Of a stretch of DNA of 64,000 nucleotides, positions 46,795 to 58,700 are shown one piece after another (within the stretch, counting starts at the first letter, position 1; each line of letters starts with the position of its first letter). The translations under genes and the position numbers were made by a program. Source of the DNA: Protonemura montana (taxonomy: Eukaryota; Arthropoda; Insecta; Plecoptera; Nemouridae); assembly GCA_947568835.1 (NCBI GenBank), contig OX387609.1:1306001-1370000 (forward strand), in the 5' to 3' direction. The notes under the pieces were generated by a model, which had not been told where the DNA came from, did no database searches, and saw only the letters and a program-made list of their open reading frames with translations.

Positions 46795-49700
46795 GCGATT
46801 GTGTAAATAACTGGGTCCCAAACAACAGCTCACCCGGCATCGCCAACCAAATGACAATAGGCAACCGTGAAGTCGGAGGATGCTCCGTCGGGCAGGCAGG
46901 AGAGAAGAACGAGCCGCTGATACGGGTGATGATCGCCGGCGAAGTGCATCTAGCAATGCTCGACAGTGGATCATCGATAAGCCTGCTAGGCGACTATTTT
47001 ATACAGATAGTAAAGGCACGGGGGTGGGCCGTGCAACCTTATACACAGAGAGTAAACCTAGCCACCGGGCAGGCCGTGTGCAAGGGAAAATTAAGTACAA
47101 AGGTAAATTGGGCAGGCGGCAAAATTAAACAAACATTCGCGCTACTTCCAGGTCTGTGCAAACCTATAGTTTTAGGGCGTGATTTTATAGGAAGAACTAA
47201 CATTTCAATTCATATAAAGGAGCGCGGGTGGACCCTGGGCACAAGCCCACAGGCTGTAGTTCCATTCAATGACGGCGAGGCTAGACCCACGACTACCTGT
47301 CAAGCCGTGTGTGACAAGGATGAGGACATCATCGCGCAGATAATGGAAACAGTCGTGTGCCCTGCAAAAACCAGAGCGAGCCTAGAAACAGTTATAGCAC
47401 GCTATAAATCAACATTTACAAAGAAACCAGGACTGTGCACGCTTATGGAGCACGAAATTAACACTGACGGGGAGACCCCCAGCAGGTGCGCTCAAAGACC
47501 CATAAACGAGAAGAAAAGAATGGTGCTCGACGATTGCCTCAACAAACTACTGGCCGACGATATAATAGAGCCATGCTCGCATCGCAGTGGATGGTCAAGT
47601 GCAACGGTAATAGTAGACAAAAAGGACGGAGGGAAACGTCTGTGCATAGATTACCGGCTCCTGAACAAAAAAACGAAAGTGCAACCCTATATCATGCCAC
47701 GCATTGACTGGACACTATGTCAACTTGGACGAGCTAAAATCTTCTCTCTGCTAGATTTAAGTCAGGGTTATCACCAATTACGCGTGCGCAGAGAAGACCG
47801 TCATCGCACAAGCTTTACCACGCACCGAGGAGCCTTCAGATACAAAAGACTACCGATGGGCCTGATTGGGAGCGGGTACACGTTTCAAAAGCTCATCAAC
47901 AGCGTCTTGAGCAACGGGACTGCTCAGTGCGATTACGCAATGGCCTTTTTAGACGACATCGTCGTTTACTCGGAATCATGGGAGCTTCACGTCAAACACC
48001 TAGAAGACGTCTTGCATAGACTACGGGAGGCAGGATTAACGGTCAACCCTTCAAAAGTTCAATTGTGCACCCAAACGCTCAAGTTTCTCGGACACACCAT
48101 CACACCCGGAACCGTGGCACCAAATCCGGACCTCGTAGCATCAATAAAAGGTTTCAACACGCCAAAGAACACAAAGGGTATACAAAGGTTCATCGGACTC
48201 GCTGGCTTTTACAGAAACTATATCAAATCGTTCAGTACAATCGCTCTCCCACTGACTCAGTTACTAAAGAAGAATGTGAAATGGAAATGGAATATGGAGC
48301 AACAAGGAGCATTCGACTCATTGAAAGACCAAATCACTTCAGACACCTGCTTAGCACTCCCCGACATGAGCAGGGAATTTACCATACAGACTGATGCATC
48401 ACATGCGGGATTAGGAAGCTGCCTCATGCAAGAAGGCAAAAATGGACCTAGACCAATAGCGTTCGCATCCCGCACCCTCACGGCGTGCGAACTAAATTAC
48501 ACCATATCTGAACTAGAAGCGCTAGCCGTGGTATGGAGCGTGAATCACTACCTACCATATGTGGAGATGTCGCATTTCAAAATCGAAACCGATCACAACA
48601 TCCTTAAGACAATGCTATCGGCTGACTGGCCGAAAGGTAGGATTAGGCGGTGGGCAATGCGTCTAATGGGCCTAGACTGCGAGATCAAATACAGAACAGG
48701 CGCCTCGAATGTCGTCGCAGACGCCTTGAGCCGAGCACCGCTGGCGTTTCAACCCAGCATATCAAAGGCAAGGAAAGTGGACGAAATATTCCCAATCGAA
48801 GAAGTGGGCGAAGAGGTCACAAGGCGAGGACAATTCGGGCTCCTGACGTTCGAAAACCATGGCGCCGACGGGGATATAGTGGACGAGCACGTTTTGCTAA
48901 CCGACGAAGATAACCTAGTGGACTTGGCCGACCGTTCGACATGGATAGAAAAGCAACTCGCAGACAAGGGATTGACAAAACTAAGAGATGAACTGAAGAC
49001 CGGTGTGAACAAGGACCCGTCATATATTATCGATGAGGACGGGCTGATCTCCAGACACCTCCCGAGTAGCTCGATGCCGCCGCAACGTAGAACAATGGTC
49101 CCAGCCAGTCTCCGAGAGGAGGTCCTGCGACTATTCCACGACCACGCGCTAGCCGGTCACATGGGGTATTACAAAACCATTCGCCGCATACAGGAACGCT
49201 ATTCTTGGGCAGGTATGAGGCAAGACGTCGCGAAATACATAATGGGGTGCGACGTATGCCAGAAAACAAAAGCACGGAACGCAAAGCCGATCGGCAGTAT
49301 GGCGAGTCGGATGGCACCATCGAAGTTCAGTGACATCTCATGCGACCTAATGGGCCCATACCCACTGACGACTTCATCGCGCCATCAATACATCTTTGTG
49401 ATAATAGACGACTTCACCAAGTTTATGGAACTATACCCGCTCAGAAAAGCCACGGGAAAAACAGTGGTGGACTGCCTTGTCGACTACTGCACCCGGTACG
49501 GTTTCCCGACACGGATCCGTAGTGATAACGGTCCACAATTCGCGGGAAAACTGTGGAACCAGACATGCAAACAACTTGGGATCACAACAAACAAAACAGT
49601 GCCGTACCGCCCGTGTGGTAACCCGTGCGAGAGGACCAACAGAGACATTAAACAATGCCTGGTAGCCCTCACTGACAAACACAAGGACTGGGATAGACAT

Positions 49701-50195
49701 CTTAAGGCAATCTCATTCGCATTGCGTACCGCCGAACACCAAACAAACGGTTTCAGCCCTGCCGAACTGACATTCGGCGAACAGCTCCGGTTCCCAGCCG
49801 ACTTATCGAGATCAGAGACCGACCCGGCAGATGCCAGCAATTATGCAACGTCACTGCAACAAAAATTAGCAGCAATGACGCAAATCGTCCGTGAGAACAA
49901 GAGCGACGCCCACGAAACGCAGCGCAGAGCCTACGATAAGAAACATCGTCAGGCCGAGTTTAACGTTGGCCAACTCGTGCTCCGGACAGTGCACACAATT
50001 AGTGACGCCGCCAAGGGGTTTTGTGCCTCCCTCGCACACAAAAGAGACGGACCATGGTCTATAGTAGCAAGGATGGGCACCAACAGCTACAAACTATGCG
50101 ACCCCGTCACAAAACGCAAGGTGGCATTGTGCAATGCCGATCAGCTGGTCCCTTATACCGCCAAAGAAGGGTACAACTTGCGTCAGAGAAAGTGA
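46729..50195 (+). CDS. pol: Pol polyprotein: protease, RT, RNase H, integrase
   Basis: The enzyme polyprotein copies the element's RNA into DNA and inserts it into the genome. The open frame extends back to 46434 (a GTG, not a true start), and expression is expected by frameshift from gag. Residue numbers count from 46434. Aspartic protease: DSG at 177-179, after an Arg/Glu-rich linker. Reverse transcriptase: D441 in LLDLSQGY and FLDD at 505-508. The segment usually read as NAPATF is GSGYTF here, an unusual variant. RNase H: D654 in TDAS, E693/E695 in ELEAL, D720 in ETDHN. Integrase: an HHCC zinc module with CDVC, then D971, D1031, E1066 (DD35E spacing), and a C-terminal GPW motif resembling the GPY/F module; no chromodomain. 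All catalytic residues seem present. Ends at TGA 50193-50195. Confidence 0.96.
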
Positions 50196-50717
50196 CGACG
50201 CAGGGGAAAGTGTCACCAAGTCCAGGGACACTACCGGGTGCAACGGGTAACGAGGGCCGAGGGAGGACAGTTCTACATCCTTCACCGACAAGACAACATG
50301 AACTACCGTGTAGAAACCGTCACTCATGTCCCACAAGCTAAATCAATCTGGGCAACACCATCAGGGCGGGAACGACGCGCCAACGCAAAGCGAGAACCGG
50401 CACAGCAGAGGAACCATCGGGCCCGCAGGAAAAGGCACGCGGACCAGACACCTGCCAGTGATGCCAACCTTCGCAAAAGGGTTAGGCGGATCATCGCCAA
50501 AATGCGCACCACCCCGAGACTACTGTCTCCTCTAAAGACCACACCGCCGGGCACGCCAACACGCGACGAACCCCGAACCCCGACGCCAAACACGACGATC
50601 TTAGCAAGTGAAAAGATCGCCTCACCGGCGCCCGACGACAACCAGCCGTACATACAATCTACACGCAAGTACCCGGCGTACCCGTCGACAGGGGACGACA
50701 CAACAGCGTTAGCATAG
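50196..50717 (+). CDS. ORF3: in-frame extension after pol, unknown function
   Basis: After the pol TGA the same frame stays open for 173 codons to TAG 50715-50717. The first ATG is at 50298 (139 codons); an upstream GTG lies at 50238. The first part (about 40 residues, GHYRVQRV to VETVTHV) looks like a small folded domain. The remainder is rich in Arg, Pro and Thr and probably disordered and basic. No signal peptide or membrane segment, so it is not an evident envelope. It could be a C-terminal Pol extension reached by UGA readthrough (UGA followed by C), a separately expressed protein, or an eroded tail. It overlaps nothing and ends about 220 bp before the 3' LTR. Confidence 0.5.
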   Translation, partial: RRRGKCHQVQGHYRVQRVTRAEGGQFYILHRQDNMNYRVETVTHVPQAKSIWATPSGRERRANAKREPAQQRNHRARRKRHADQTPASDANLRKRVRRIIAKMRTTPRLLSPLKTTPPGTPTRDEPRTPTPNTTILASEKIASPAPDDNQPYIQSTRKYPAYPSTGDDTTALA

Positions 50718-50927
50718 AACTAGAATAGGGACACAATGCCATAAAATAGATAGATTTAGAAAGGTAAACCGTGTGCGGGCTAACATAGTGATTACAATTA
50801 AGGAAAGACTCAAAAGAAGATGGACTTATTAATAACTGCTTAGACTAGGATGTTAATCTTAAGCAACTTATAAGTTTAATTCACAACAATGTGGCTCTGT
50901 AATATTTTGGAGGGGATTTTTTAATTA
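50718..50927 (+). other. Retrotransposon 3' untranslated region
   Basis: AT-rich, no open frame of note, between ORF3 and the polypurine tract. Confidence 0.6.
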
Positions 50928-50940
50928 AGGGGGGCGGTCC
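50928..50940 (+). other. Polypurine tract
   Basis: A purine run AAGGGGGGCGG-like immediately before the 3' LTR, the expected primer for plus-strand DNA synthesis. Confidence 0.8.
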
Positions 50941-51304
50941 TGCAAGGGACAGCTAAGGCTTTCACTGGCTAGTCTCGGACCCAAGGCAAGGTGCTAGCGG
51001 GTGATCCGAGACAATAGCCAGTGTGTACCCTTAGCTTTCTACTTGCAGCCCCTAAACCATGTGGCCGGTCACGTGACCGTCACGTGACCGGCCAGAAGTA
51101 GTATATAAGACGGGTCTCTGGCCGGCTAAAGACATTGCTCTGCATTCGGTCGACTGGAACGCACAAGTGGACAAGGGTGTCCTGGAACTTGTACGTGTCG
51201 ACGAGCCTGTGTGTGTACTCATAATCTGTGGAATAAATATATACTCGAAAGTCAGTGCTGTGTTGTGCTTATAACCCCGATGAGTGACTGTCCCATTCGC
51301 CACA
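50941..51304 (+). repeat. 3' LTR
   Basis: Same 364 bp as 44741-45104 with no difference seen, including the E-box palindrome, TATATAA and AATAAA. Ends CGCCACA, then ACCC. Confidence 0.95.
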
Positions 51305-51308
51305 ACCC
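51305..51308. repeat. Target-site duplication of the LTR retrotransposon (right)
   Basis: ACCC, matching 44737-44740. Confidence 0.7.
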
Positions 51309-52392
51309 TTTTATTTATTTATTTTCATCTCGCACAGTTTATGCGCAGTAGCTGTTCGAACGTTAGCCCTCTTAGATGCACTTTTGCGAATTCCACAACT
51401 TCGGGATTATAATTAACGACCCGTTAAAGATAACAAACAATTAAAAACGCTATTGGAAAGCTGAGAAAATTTTAAATAATTAAGGGTAAACAAAATAGAT
51501 TGAACGTCACAAAAGAATCGATTTAACACATTTCTATAAGATAGCTTCTGATTTCTATGATTGGGCAACTTCTAAAAATTAGACTGGTTGGGTGATTAAA
51601 AAATTTGTTTAGGCGTTGGTCATACTTAAAATAATAAAAAAACTTTGTTTAAAAATTGAATCAAGTGGTTCTATTAAGCTCTTTCTTCTAAACTTAAAAT
51701 CAGCACAATCTTAATTCGATACAAAACAGAAATGCATACCAAGAGATATTTTAACTGAACCAAAAACAGCTTCAGTAAACAAACCAACAATCATTGAAAT
51801 TCACCACAAAACCAAACATGAAAATAATCTAAATAAACCAAAGATTTCGGTCACAAAAAGACATCTCTTTTGTTAATAACAAAACAACACAGTCATTCGC
51901 TAATTGACTGGTTAATCTCGTAAACAAGATCTGACGTATCATTCCTCGTCACGGAAGTAAATAATTGAAGTTGACAACGCATTGTGACTTTAGTCAGTGG
52001 CACGGTGAACGTGTCTCCATCTTGCGGAGGAACGAGACGTTCCCTATTGTCAGGCGTCTCGGCGTTGCGTTCATTCTACAAGCTCAGGCGACAGGGAAAA
52101 CAGGCTCTGTATTGAATATCCGGTGGGAAATCATCTCAACGCTGTCTACTTATTTATAACAATAGAAACAATTATAAACAGGAGTTGTGTGGTGGTAAGA
52201 AGCGAAGAAATCGCAATCTTTGCTTTGAAAGGAGTTTACTTTATCCAAAGGTTGGTTGCTTGCTTGAAAGTGCGATAAAGCTGGCAGTTCTTGTTGAAGT
52301 TTATTTACAGATGTTTTGTGTAAAGTATTGTGTATTTCTGTGGTAGTTGTGCATTGTTGAAACGCTGCTGTTAAACTGTTACCGCGATAAAA
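51309..52392. other. AT-rich non-coding stretch
   Basis: No gene or repeat recognised. Confidence 0.4.
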
Positions 52393-52660
52393 TAGCCGCC
52401 AATTGTTAACTTTACAGACAAAAATAGAGGATGCCGCCAGGTGGAGTCAACGCAAGACATTTTATTTCGCAGATTACTCGCATTTAAAACTGGTTTACAC
52501 TCAATTAATCTTTATTAATGCTAACCTCAACGATTGATAAACATGTGTCGATATTTTGAGTCGTAATTTTTGAAATGTGAATGTTTTTTAACAAGACCGC
52601 TAGCGCCATCGGGTGTCATCTTCCGTTACCACGTGTTGCCGGCCTCGTTTGCTCAGCAGT
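52393..52660 (-). mobile_element. MITE-like element related to 27.5 and 43.7 kb
   Basis: The reverse complement aligns with 43655-43868 (see there). Its core ACCTCAACGATTGATAAACA is identical to part of the loop of the 27.5-kb element, and both have ACTCGC/GAGTCG-type arms around it. It links the three copies into one diverged non-autonomous family. Confidence 0.7.
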
Positions 52661-54769
52661 TTAAAACAACCACTGGTCTTTTGACAATAGGGCAAGGCTC
52701 CAGAGCAGGAACTTTTCAGTCGAGAGCCTTACCGCCTGACAGTTTTAAGCAATGCGGGAAAATTCAGTGAAATCATCTTAGCAGTTTTCCAGCAATACAA
52801 GGAATAGTGAAAGAAATGTAAGAAGCATTTTCAGATTACGCCAAGTACACTTGGAAAAGTGTGTACGCGAGGTACTAAGCCAGTGAGCGGATGTCTTAGA
52901 CTTGTGCCAATGTAAGATCTTCACGTTGTTTGAATTAGTTGAATTAATAATGCAACTCAGCTGAGTGAGATTGCTTGATTAACCGCATCCTTCTGACTTA
53001 AATCTCATTAATTAATCATCATTATTAAGAAGTTGGCTTCTTCATGGTGAGCTAAAAGCCATCTTAAGTTAAACAAATAAAAATTTGTGAAACAACTTCT
53101 TGGTTCTCTAAAATGAAACGGGTCTGTATTTTACTAGATCTAAATTTACATTTTAGATAAAGGGGGTAAGTGCAATAACATATTTTTATTTAATAATATA
53201 GAAAATATGAGTAATTTCGCACTTCTTTAGCTTTTTGATTTCACACGTCTATATATAACCATCCTCACATCTTCTTTGATGTGAACCAGCAACACCTTAC
53301 TACGGACACAGGTGAATAGAAGACATATAACACCTTTAGCGATAAAGTCCCTTCCCCCAAAACTGACCAAACGTCCGAACGCTTTGAACTGGACCGTATA
53401 ACAAACTTAAAGACCCCTTTGCAAATGAACATCAAACCTATTTCAGTATTTGCCACCACCTTTAGCCCCCTCGATCACACGAACTGACCACCTCTCGAGT
53501 CGTGACAGACCTGCGTTTACACGTGAGAGCATTTCTTTGATTAAATATTCTACGACAGACCAACTCGTCGCAAACTTGAAGAGCAAAGTTGGCAAACAGG
53601 TATCGTTGTCGTTCATTCAGTCTCTGTTTATGGTGGGTTAGGGATCGTGAAAATCCCCCATGCATCATGCCATTGTGTTTGGGGCGTTTCACTGGCAAGG
53701 TAATGAAGTGTACGTCCCAGAGGTGGCAAGGGGTGAGCTGTAAAAATGATTATCAAACTCATTACGATGTCATGTGCTGATTAAAAGTTAGAACGTATAG
53801 GGGTGTGTACGTATACGAATAAAGGAGCAGATTTGATTTAAATTACTTCTCGGAAGAGCTTTAAAATGTTTTAGTGTTTTAAAGTTGTTGCTTTGGTTGA
53901 AGTATGTAATGTTTATTTTATTATTTTCTTTTTCAGAAATGGCCTTCATATTATGCAAAAATGAAGAATGCACTTCATCACTGCAGGTAAGACTAGTTAC
54001 ATATGAAAGTACTAGGTGCACGTTCACTAACCCAGGCTACTGCAATGTCTACATGCATTGACTGCGTCCATCAGCGTTCCAAGCTTACCGGAGGCTGACG
54101 ATCGATTTTCCAATGCAGATGCCAAAGAAGACGTGGGAATTTATATCATGATGGATGCGTTCATTATGGAAACAAGATTTTCATACCATTTTCATCAGAA
54201 AAATTATTACCTGACTTTTGATTCGACACATAACCTGAAATATACCTAAATAATGTTAACACACTGTTTAAAAACAGGCACTGAATACAAGAAGCCATTG
54301 CTCAAGTTTAAAGATGACGGTTTTTATGAGTAAAACGTATTTCTATGGTTCTGCATAAATTTGAGACATTCCGGATGAGTTTAACATAGTATTAACCAAA
54401 GTGCGCATTCGATCCAAGCCGTACTAATCCAGTTCGGCCGATGATTGGATTGGCAGTTAAACACACCCTGTACTGGACGAGACGGATCCAATCAAATGGG
54501 AACCAACACACAGTTTGCATCCGTCGCCAAGTCTTTGCAATTATACCCTTTTATCCATTTTTCTTATCTGTAAGCTAGCTATATGCAGAAACATTACTGT
54601 AAATTGTTACAATGAGATAAGCGATCCTCGGGTACATTCTAAAGGCAGCAATGTCAAGCAAATAATTTGATAACGGATCGTTAGTGTCTTAACGGGCCAA
54701 TAAAAACCCGGAACCCAAATGAAAAGCTTGCCGGTCTTTGCATGGACAACACTGGGTACTGCTTGGTGG
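52661..54769. other. Non-coding stretch
   Basis: No gene recognised; open frames near 53450-53780 overlap on both strands without domains. Confidence 0.4.
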
Positions 54770-54910
54770 TGATGTACGTGGAACGCGTAGTAGCCGAGCA
54801 CGCTGGCAGCCCGGCCGTCGCGGCGCTCGTCTCTATCGACCGACACCGACGCCGACGCCGACGTCGCGATAGCCGAGCGTCGGCCAGCAACCCTGGGCCC
54901 GGTGTAGATA
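54770..54910. other. GC-rich patch with a potential hairpin
   Basis: An isolated CpG-rich interval. CGCTCG and CTATCG near 54824-54840 can pair with CGATAG and CGAGCG near 54867-54880, enclosing a (CGACGC)n-like loop. No product recognised in the overlapping frames. Confidence 0.4.
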
Positions 54911-55685
54911 GCTGCTATAGCCAGAGAGTGGCTGATTGCTAAGGAATGGCTGGCTCGTGTTTATGCTTTTGAAAAGTTTCGAGGAGATTCTTACTATTGG
55001 TGTTTGTTAACTTTTATTTCGTTGATTTTGTTTTGCTGTCATTGTTGTCTCAGTTAAAGTTTTCTTAGAAGTCAAGCAACTTGCAAAGATTATACTTGGT
55101 TTCTAAAACAGCATTGTCATGTTGTCATGCGTTTCATGCGTTTTCATGCGTTTCCATGCGTTTTCCTTTCATCCATTAGTTGCTTGTTAAAGAGGTTTGA
55201 TTGTTTAAGGTGTCGCATTGTTAATATTTTGCATTGGACTGAACAAAAAATACCAGCTGAGTAACATGGTGAAAAAGTCCTAAGATATATTTCTCCAAAA
55301 ACCGCACATTTTTGGTTGGTATAATTAACTAGATTACAACAAGAATCTATAGGAGTCTTAAATATTTTAGATCTATAATGTCTCAGATTTGAATGACAAT
55401 ATTATTAATTATTACTTTTATTACCACTTAGGTATAAATAAGGAGTTTAACCTAAACTTATCACTACACAGAATTTGGAAAAAAAATGTTAAAACCACAT
55501 AATTTTCTATTCAATATCGGCAACTTTCTAAAGAACAAAAATTGAGCAATCTTAAAGTATGATTCTGGAGCTTTTTGGTAATAACTAATTCTCGTTTTTC
55601 ATTCTGAAACCCAGTACAACGTCCCACACACAGATCGTGCCCCGCAAGGAGTCAGCATCTCTACCCACACAAACACCCTCCGCAC
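54911..55685. other. AT-rich non-coding stretch
   Basis: A short tandem CATGCGTTTT repeat (about four copies) at 55124-55165. Otherwise nothing. Confidence 0.45.
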
Positions 55686-55760
55686 CGGCCAGTTACCCAT
55701 TGGCACCTTGCCCACGCTCTCCTCCCGGATCCCGGGTTCGAATCCCGCCGCCACACAAGT
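55686..55760 (+). mobile_element. tRNA-like SINE head candidate
   Basis: A perfect B box, GGGTTCGAATCCC (near 55731-55743), with an A-box-like GTTACCCATTGG about 40 bp upstream. The cloverleaf is poor, so it is more likely a SINE head than a tRNA gene. Its 3' limit was not found. Confidence 0.45.
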
Positions 55761-58700
55761 ATTCGATTCGTGCCCGTGGCCAGCCAGAGCAAATCTAGCC
55801 GAGGACATGTCGCTCACTTGGATGGCTGTGGTAGCGATGAAGTGTTGTGAAAGAGTTAGTTCGAGGGCTGAGAAGAAAAGTGGTACATTTTGAAATGTAT
55901 AGCAATCTTGATCAAGCTTGCCAATTATTATTGAAGCATCTCAGCATCCACATCGAGTTTCCAGTGAAGATCATACAAGCTTTCATTGCTCATTGTAATG
56001 GGGAAAGATTAAAAAAAACAACAAAAAACAGAACCATACCAGAATGGAAATATGAAAATACATTTTGATAAAGCAAAAGTACAAAGTTCGACCAAACATT
56101 TATCTTAAAAGAGAAACCCGTCGGCTTGTTTGGGTTAATAATTTGTAAATACCATTTGAATCTTGAGTAAATTGAGTGACAGAATATTTAGAAAGCAGGG
56201 AAGTGCACAAAACTGTCCAGCTTAAAGTGACAGAAAGTGCAGTTCATTCAACTGGTCGTACATTTAACTGACACGGGGGGGTTGTTTGTTAGAAAGCATT
56301 GCCCCTACGAATTACCTCGTTAGTAGAAAGCTTGCAGCTTGATGACACTTTCACTGGAGCTGTCACGAACCTTCAGCTGTTCTTCCGGTGGCTGTCACAC
56401 TCGTCTTGCGTGGAGAGGAGGCATTCGTTTTCAAGGAGCCATTAAAGTACTGTGTGGCTGCCAGTCGATAACTGGCCGTCAGGTCTGACGGGTGCAGGCT
56501 TTTACACTTATAAGAGTGGTCAGATTGTCAATAGTAAAACGGAAATTGATCGTTTTGAGTTGATTGCTCTTTAATTGTTTTCATTTTCTAGCGGAAAGTG
56601 TGAAATGATAAATATAGCATTTTAAAAACTCGTTTAAATTGTAAATACTGAACATTATTTAAAAAAGCTTTTCTTTGATTTAGTGTTGAACTTTGAGACA
56701 GTACTGTCAATTATCTTATTAAGTTCTAGACTTATTATCTTTTATACAATTTCCCGTTTATAAAATCAAGTCTTCAAAATCTGCTAGAAACTTGTGTCCG
56801 TTTCGAATGTTTTTTTCTAAATAAACCCAAAAATGATATGGTGTTCAAAAAAGCATCATTGATATGTAATTATTTTGATTGAAAACGTAAAACATTATCT
56901 TACAAAAAAAAAATGCATTTGGCGAACCGTTACAAATGGTGACATTAAGTGGGATTTACAAAAAAAATACTTTTGAAATAAATCAAAATTTCCCTCAAAA
57001 ACTTGGTTTCTTTTATGGATAGCGTTTTCACTTGATTCTCACTGGTCTATTGGACCACTCGCCCATACAACAAGGCACAAAATAACATTTTATATACAAG
57101 CAATAAGCAATAAGTTGTGGCCAAACCAGCTACTAATATCAACTTGTCTGACCGCAAATCACCGCGCATTAAATTAGATTCGTTAGCCAATGGTGTTCAT
57201 TCTTGCGGGACTAGACTCGATATTGTGGTCTGTTCCACCGTCCGGAACACACGTCCCAAAGTGGGTCGAGTACAACTAACAGAAAACTACACCGACACCC
57301 GAGCGCCTCTGGTGGTAGGACAAAGCAACCTTTGAAGTCGTGACTGACAAAGCGAGTTAGAGGCTTGTGTGGGACAACATTTTGCTCAGGTAAAAATGGG
57401 TGTTTTTTTTTATTGGATAATCTTATGCAGCATTTTTGTTTATGAACAACATTTTGTCAAAACCAATTGCAAATTATTTTGCGTTTATGAATCATAAAAA
57501 AGTATACAAATTATTAGGTGGATAATTGTTCAATTTTGATCGTAGTCGAGTGGTCTGCGGTTTTTCTAGCTTTTTACATCCAGCGGATTATTTAATGACA
57601 CATTTTGATTTGTCAATTTTACCCTCGACAAAATAATTTTCAAAGCATCCTATCAAATTAATGAAATGCACGTTTGGTTTTTTGTTACACATTCGGTTAA
57701 TTTGCACCAATTAAACCTTCTAAAAAAAATTCCAAATTCTGACAGTAATTAAAGCTATAAATATACTATAGATAACTAAAAATTACTGCAGAGAATTGAA
57801 GAAAATTGAATTTTCTGTCAAGAAATACGTCTCTTTAACACTTTTCCAAATAATAACACACACATATCCATATTACAAAACACAATTGTTGTCTCTTCCC
57901 ATCCCATGCTGTCCCAGCATTGTTAAACACCCCGACCATCCTGGGTGGAGTGCATTACACCCTCTCCCCCCCCCCCCCCCGACCCAGACCCCCGGCACGG
58001 AGCACGCCGAAAGGACAAAACCCTTTGATGGATTCGCCGGTCAAAACGACAGTCACCACCGTCGGGGTCACGTCAATCACAGCGAAACGCTCTGCACTTG
58101 ATTACGAACAAAATAACATTTTAGAGCGACGTTGCGTGCAGCACCGCTTTCTGGTGGTCGGCTTTTTCAATTGATGATATTACAACGTTTAATTGGGAAT
58201 CGACGTTGAAATTCAACTTTCACTTCGACCGGAAGCACGTTTCACGAGCACGTCTCGATTTGCGATCAGTTACAAACATTTTCAATATTTGCTAAAACCT
58301 TTCATTTTGGTTGACAACGAAAATGAGTAATGAATCATTTTTTTGTGTTGTGATTTTTTAAATTGTTTTGCTTTTACAATAGGAAGTGGCGTTTTTCAAT
58401 AATTTTTCCGTGCAGATGATTGAAAAAGTGTACTTTGAATTGCATAACAGTTCAGGTTTAAACAGTTTTATTGTTTTCAGTACAAAACTCATTATAAAAT
58501 GCTGATTATTTACTTTGAAAGCTGATAGTTCTGATCCTCTTCATGTACCACTTGCTGGTGTTTCTTGTTCATCCAGACAGTAAGCCATCATGAGAATGCA
58601 GTTACTCAACTCAATACTGAAGTGATGCTTGAGAATGGATATTGGATACTCGACTTTGTTGATATAAAAGCACAATCCAATAATCCGGTCTTGTTTCTTG

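Larger units (their letters stand above)
44741..51304 (+). mobile_element. Complete Ty3/gypsy-type LTR retrotransposon (6.56 kb)
   Basis: All expected parts are present in order: 5' LTR, primer-binding site, leader, gag, pol in the -1 frame (protease, reverse transcriptase, RNase H, integrase), a downstream in-frame ORF, polypurine tract and 3' LTR, flanked by ACCC. Integrase lying after RNase H defines the Ty3/gypsy (Metaviridae) order. The 364-bp LTRs read as identical, implying recent insertion. Gag and pol show no internal stop. No envelope-like gene with signal peptide and transmembrane segment was seen. It is GC-richer than the surrounding DNA. The clade is not assignable by eye. Confidence 0.97.

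Noticed and set aside
50238-50717. Envelope gene
   Set aside because: No signal peptide, transmembrane segment or Cys pattern in ORF3.
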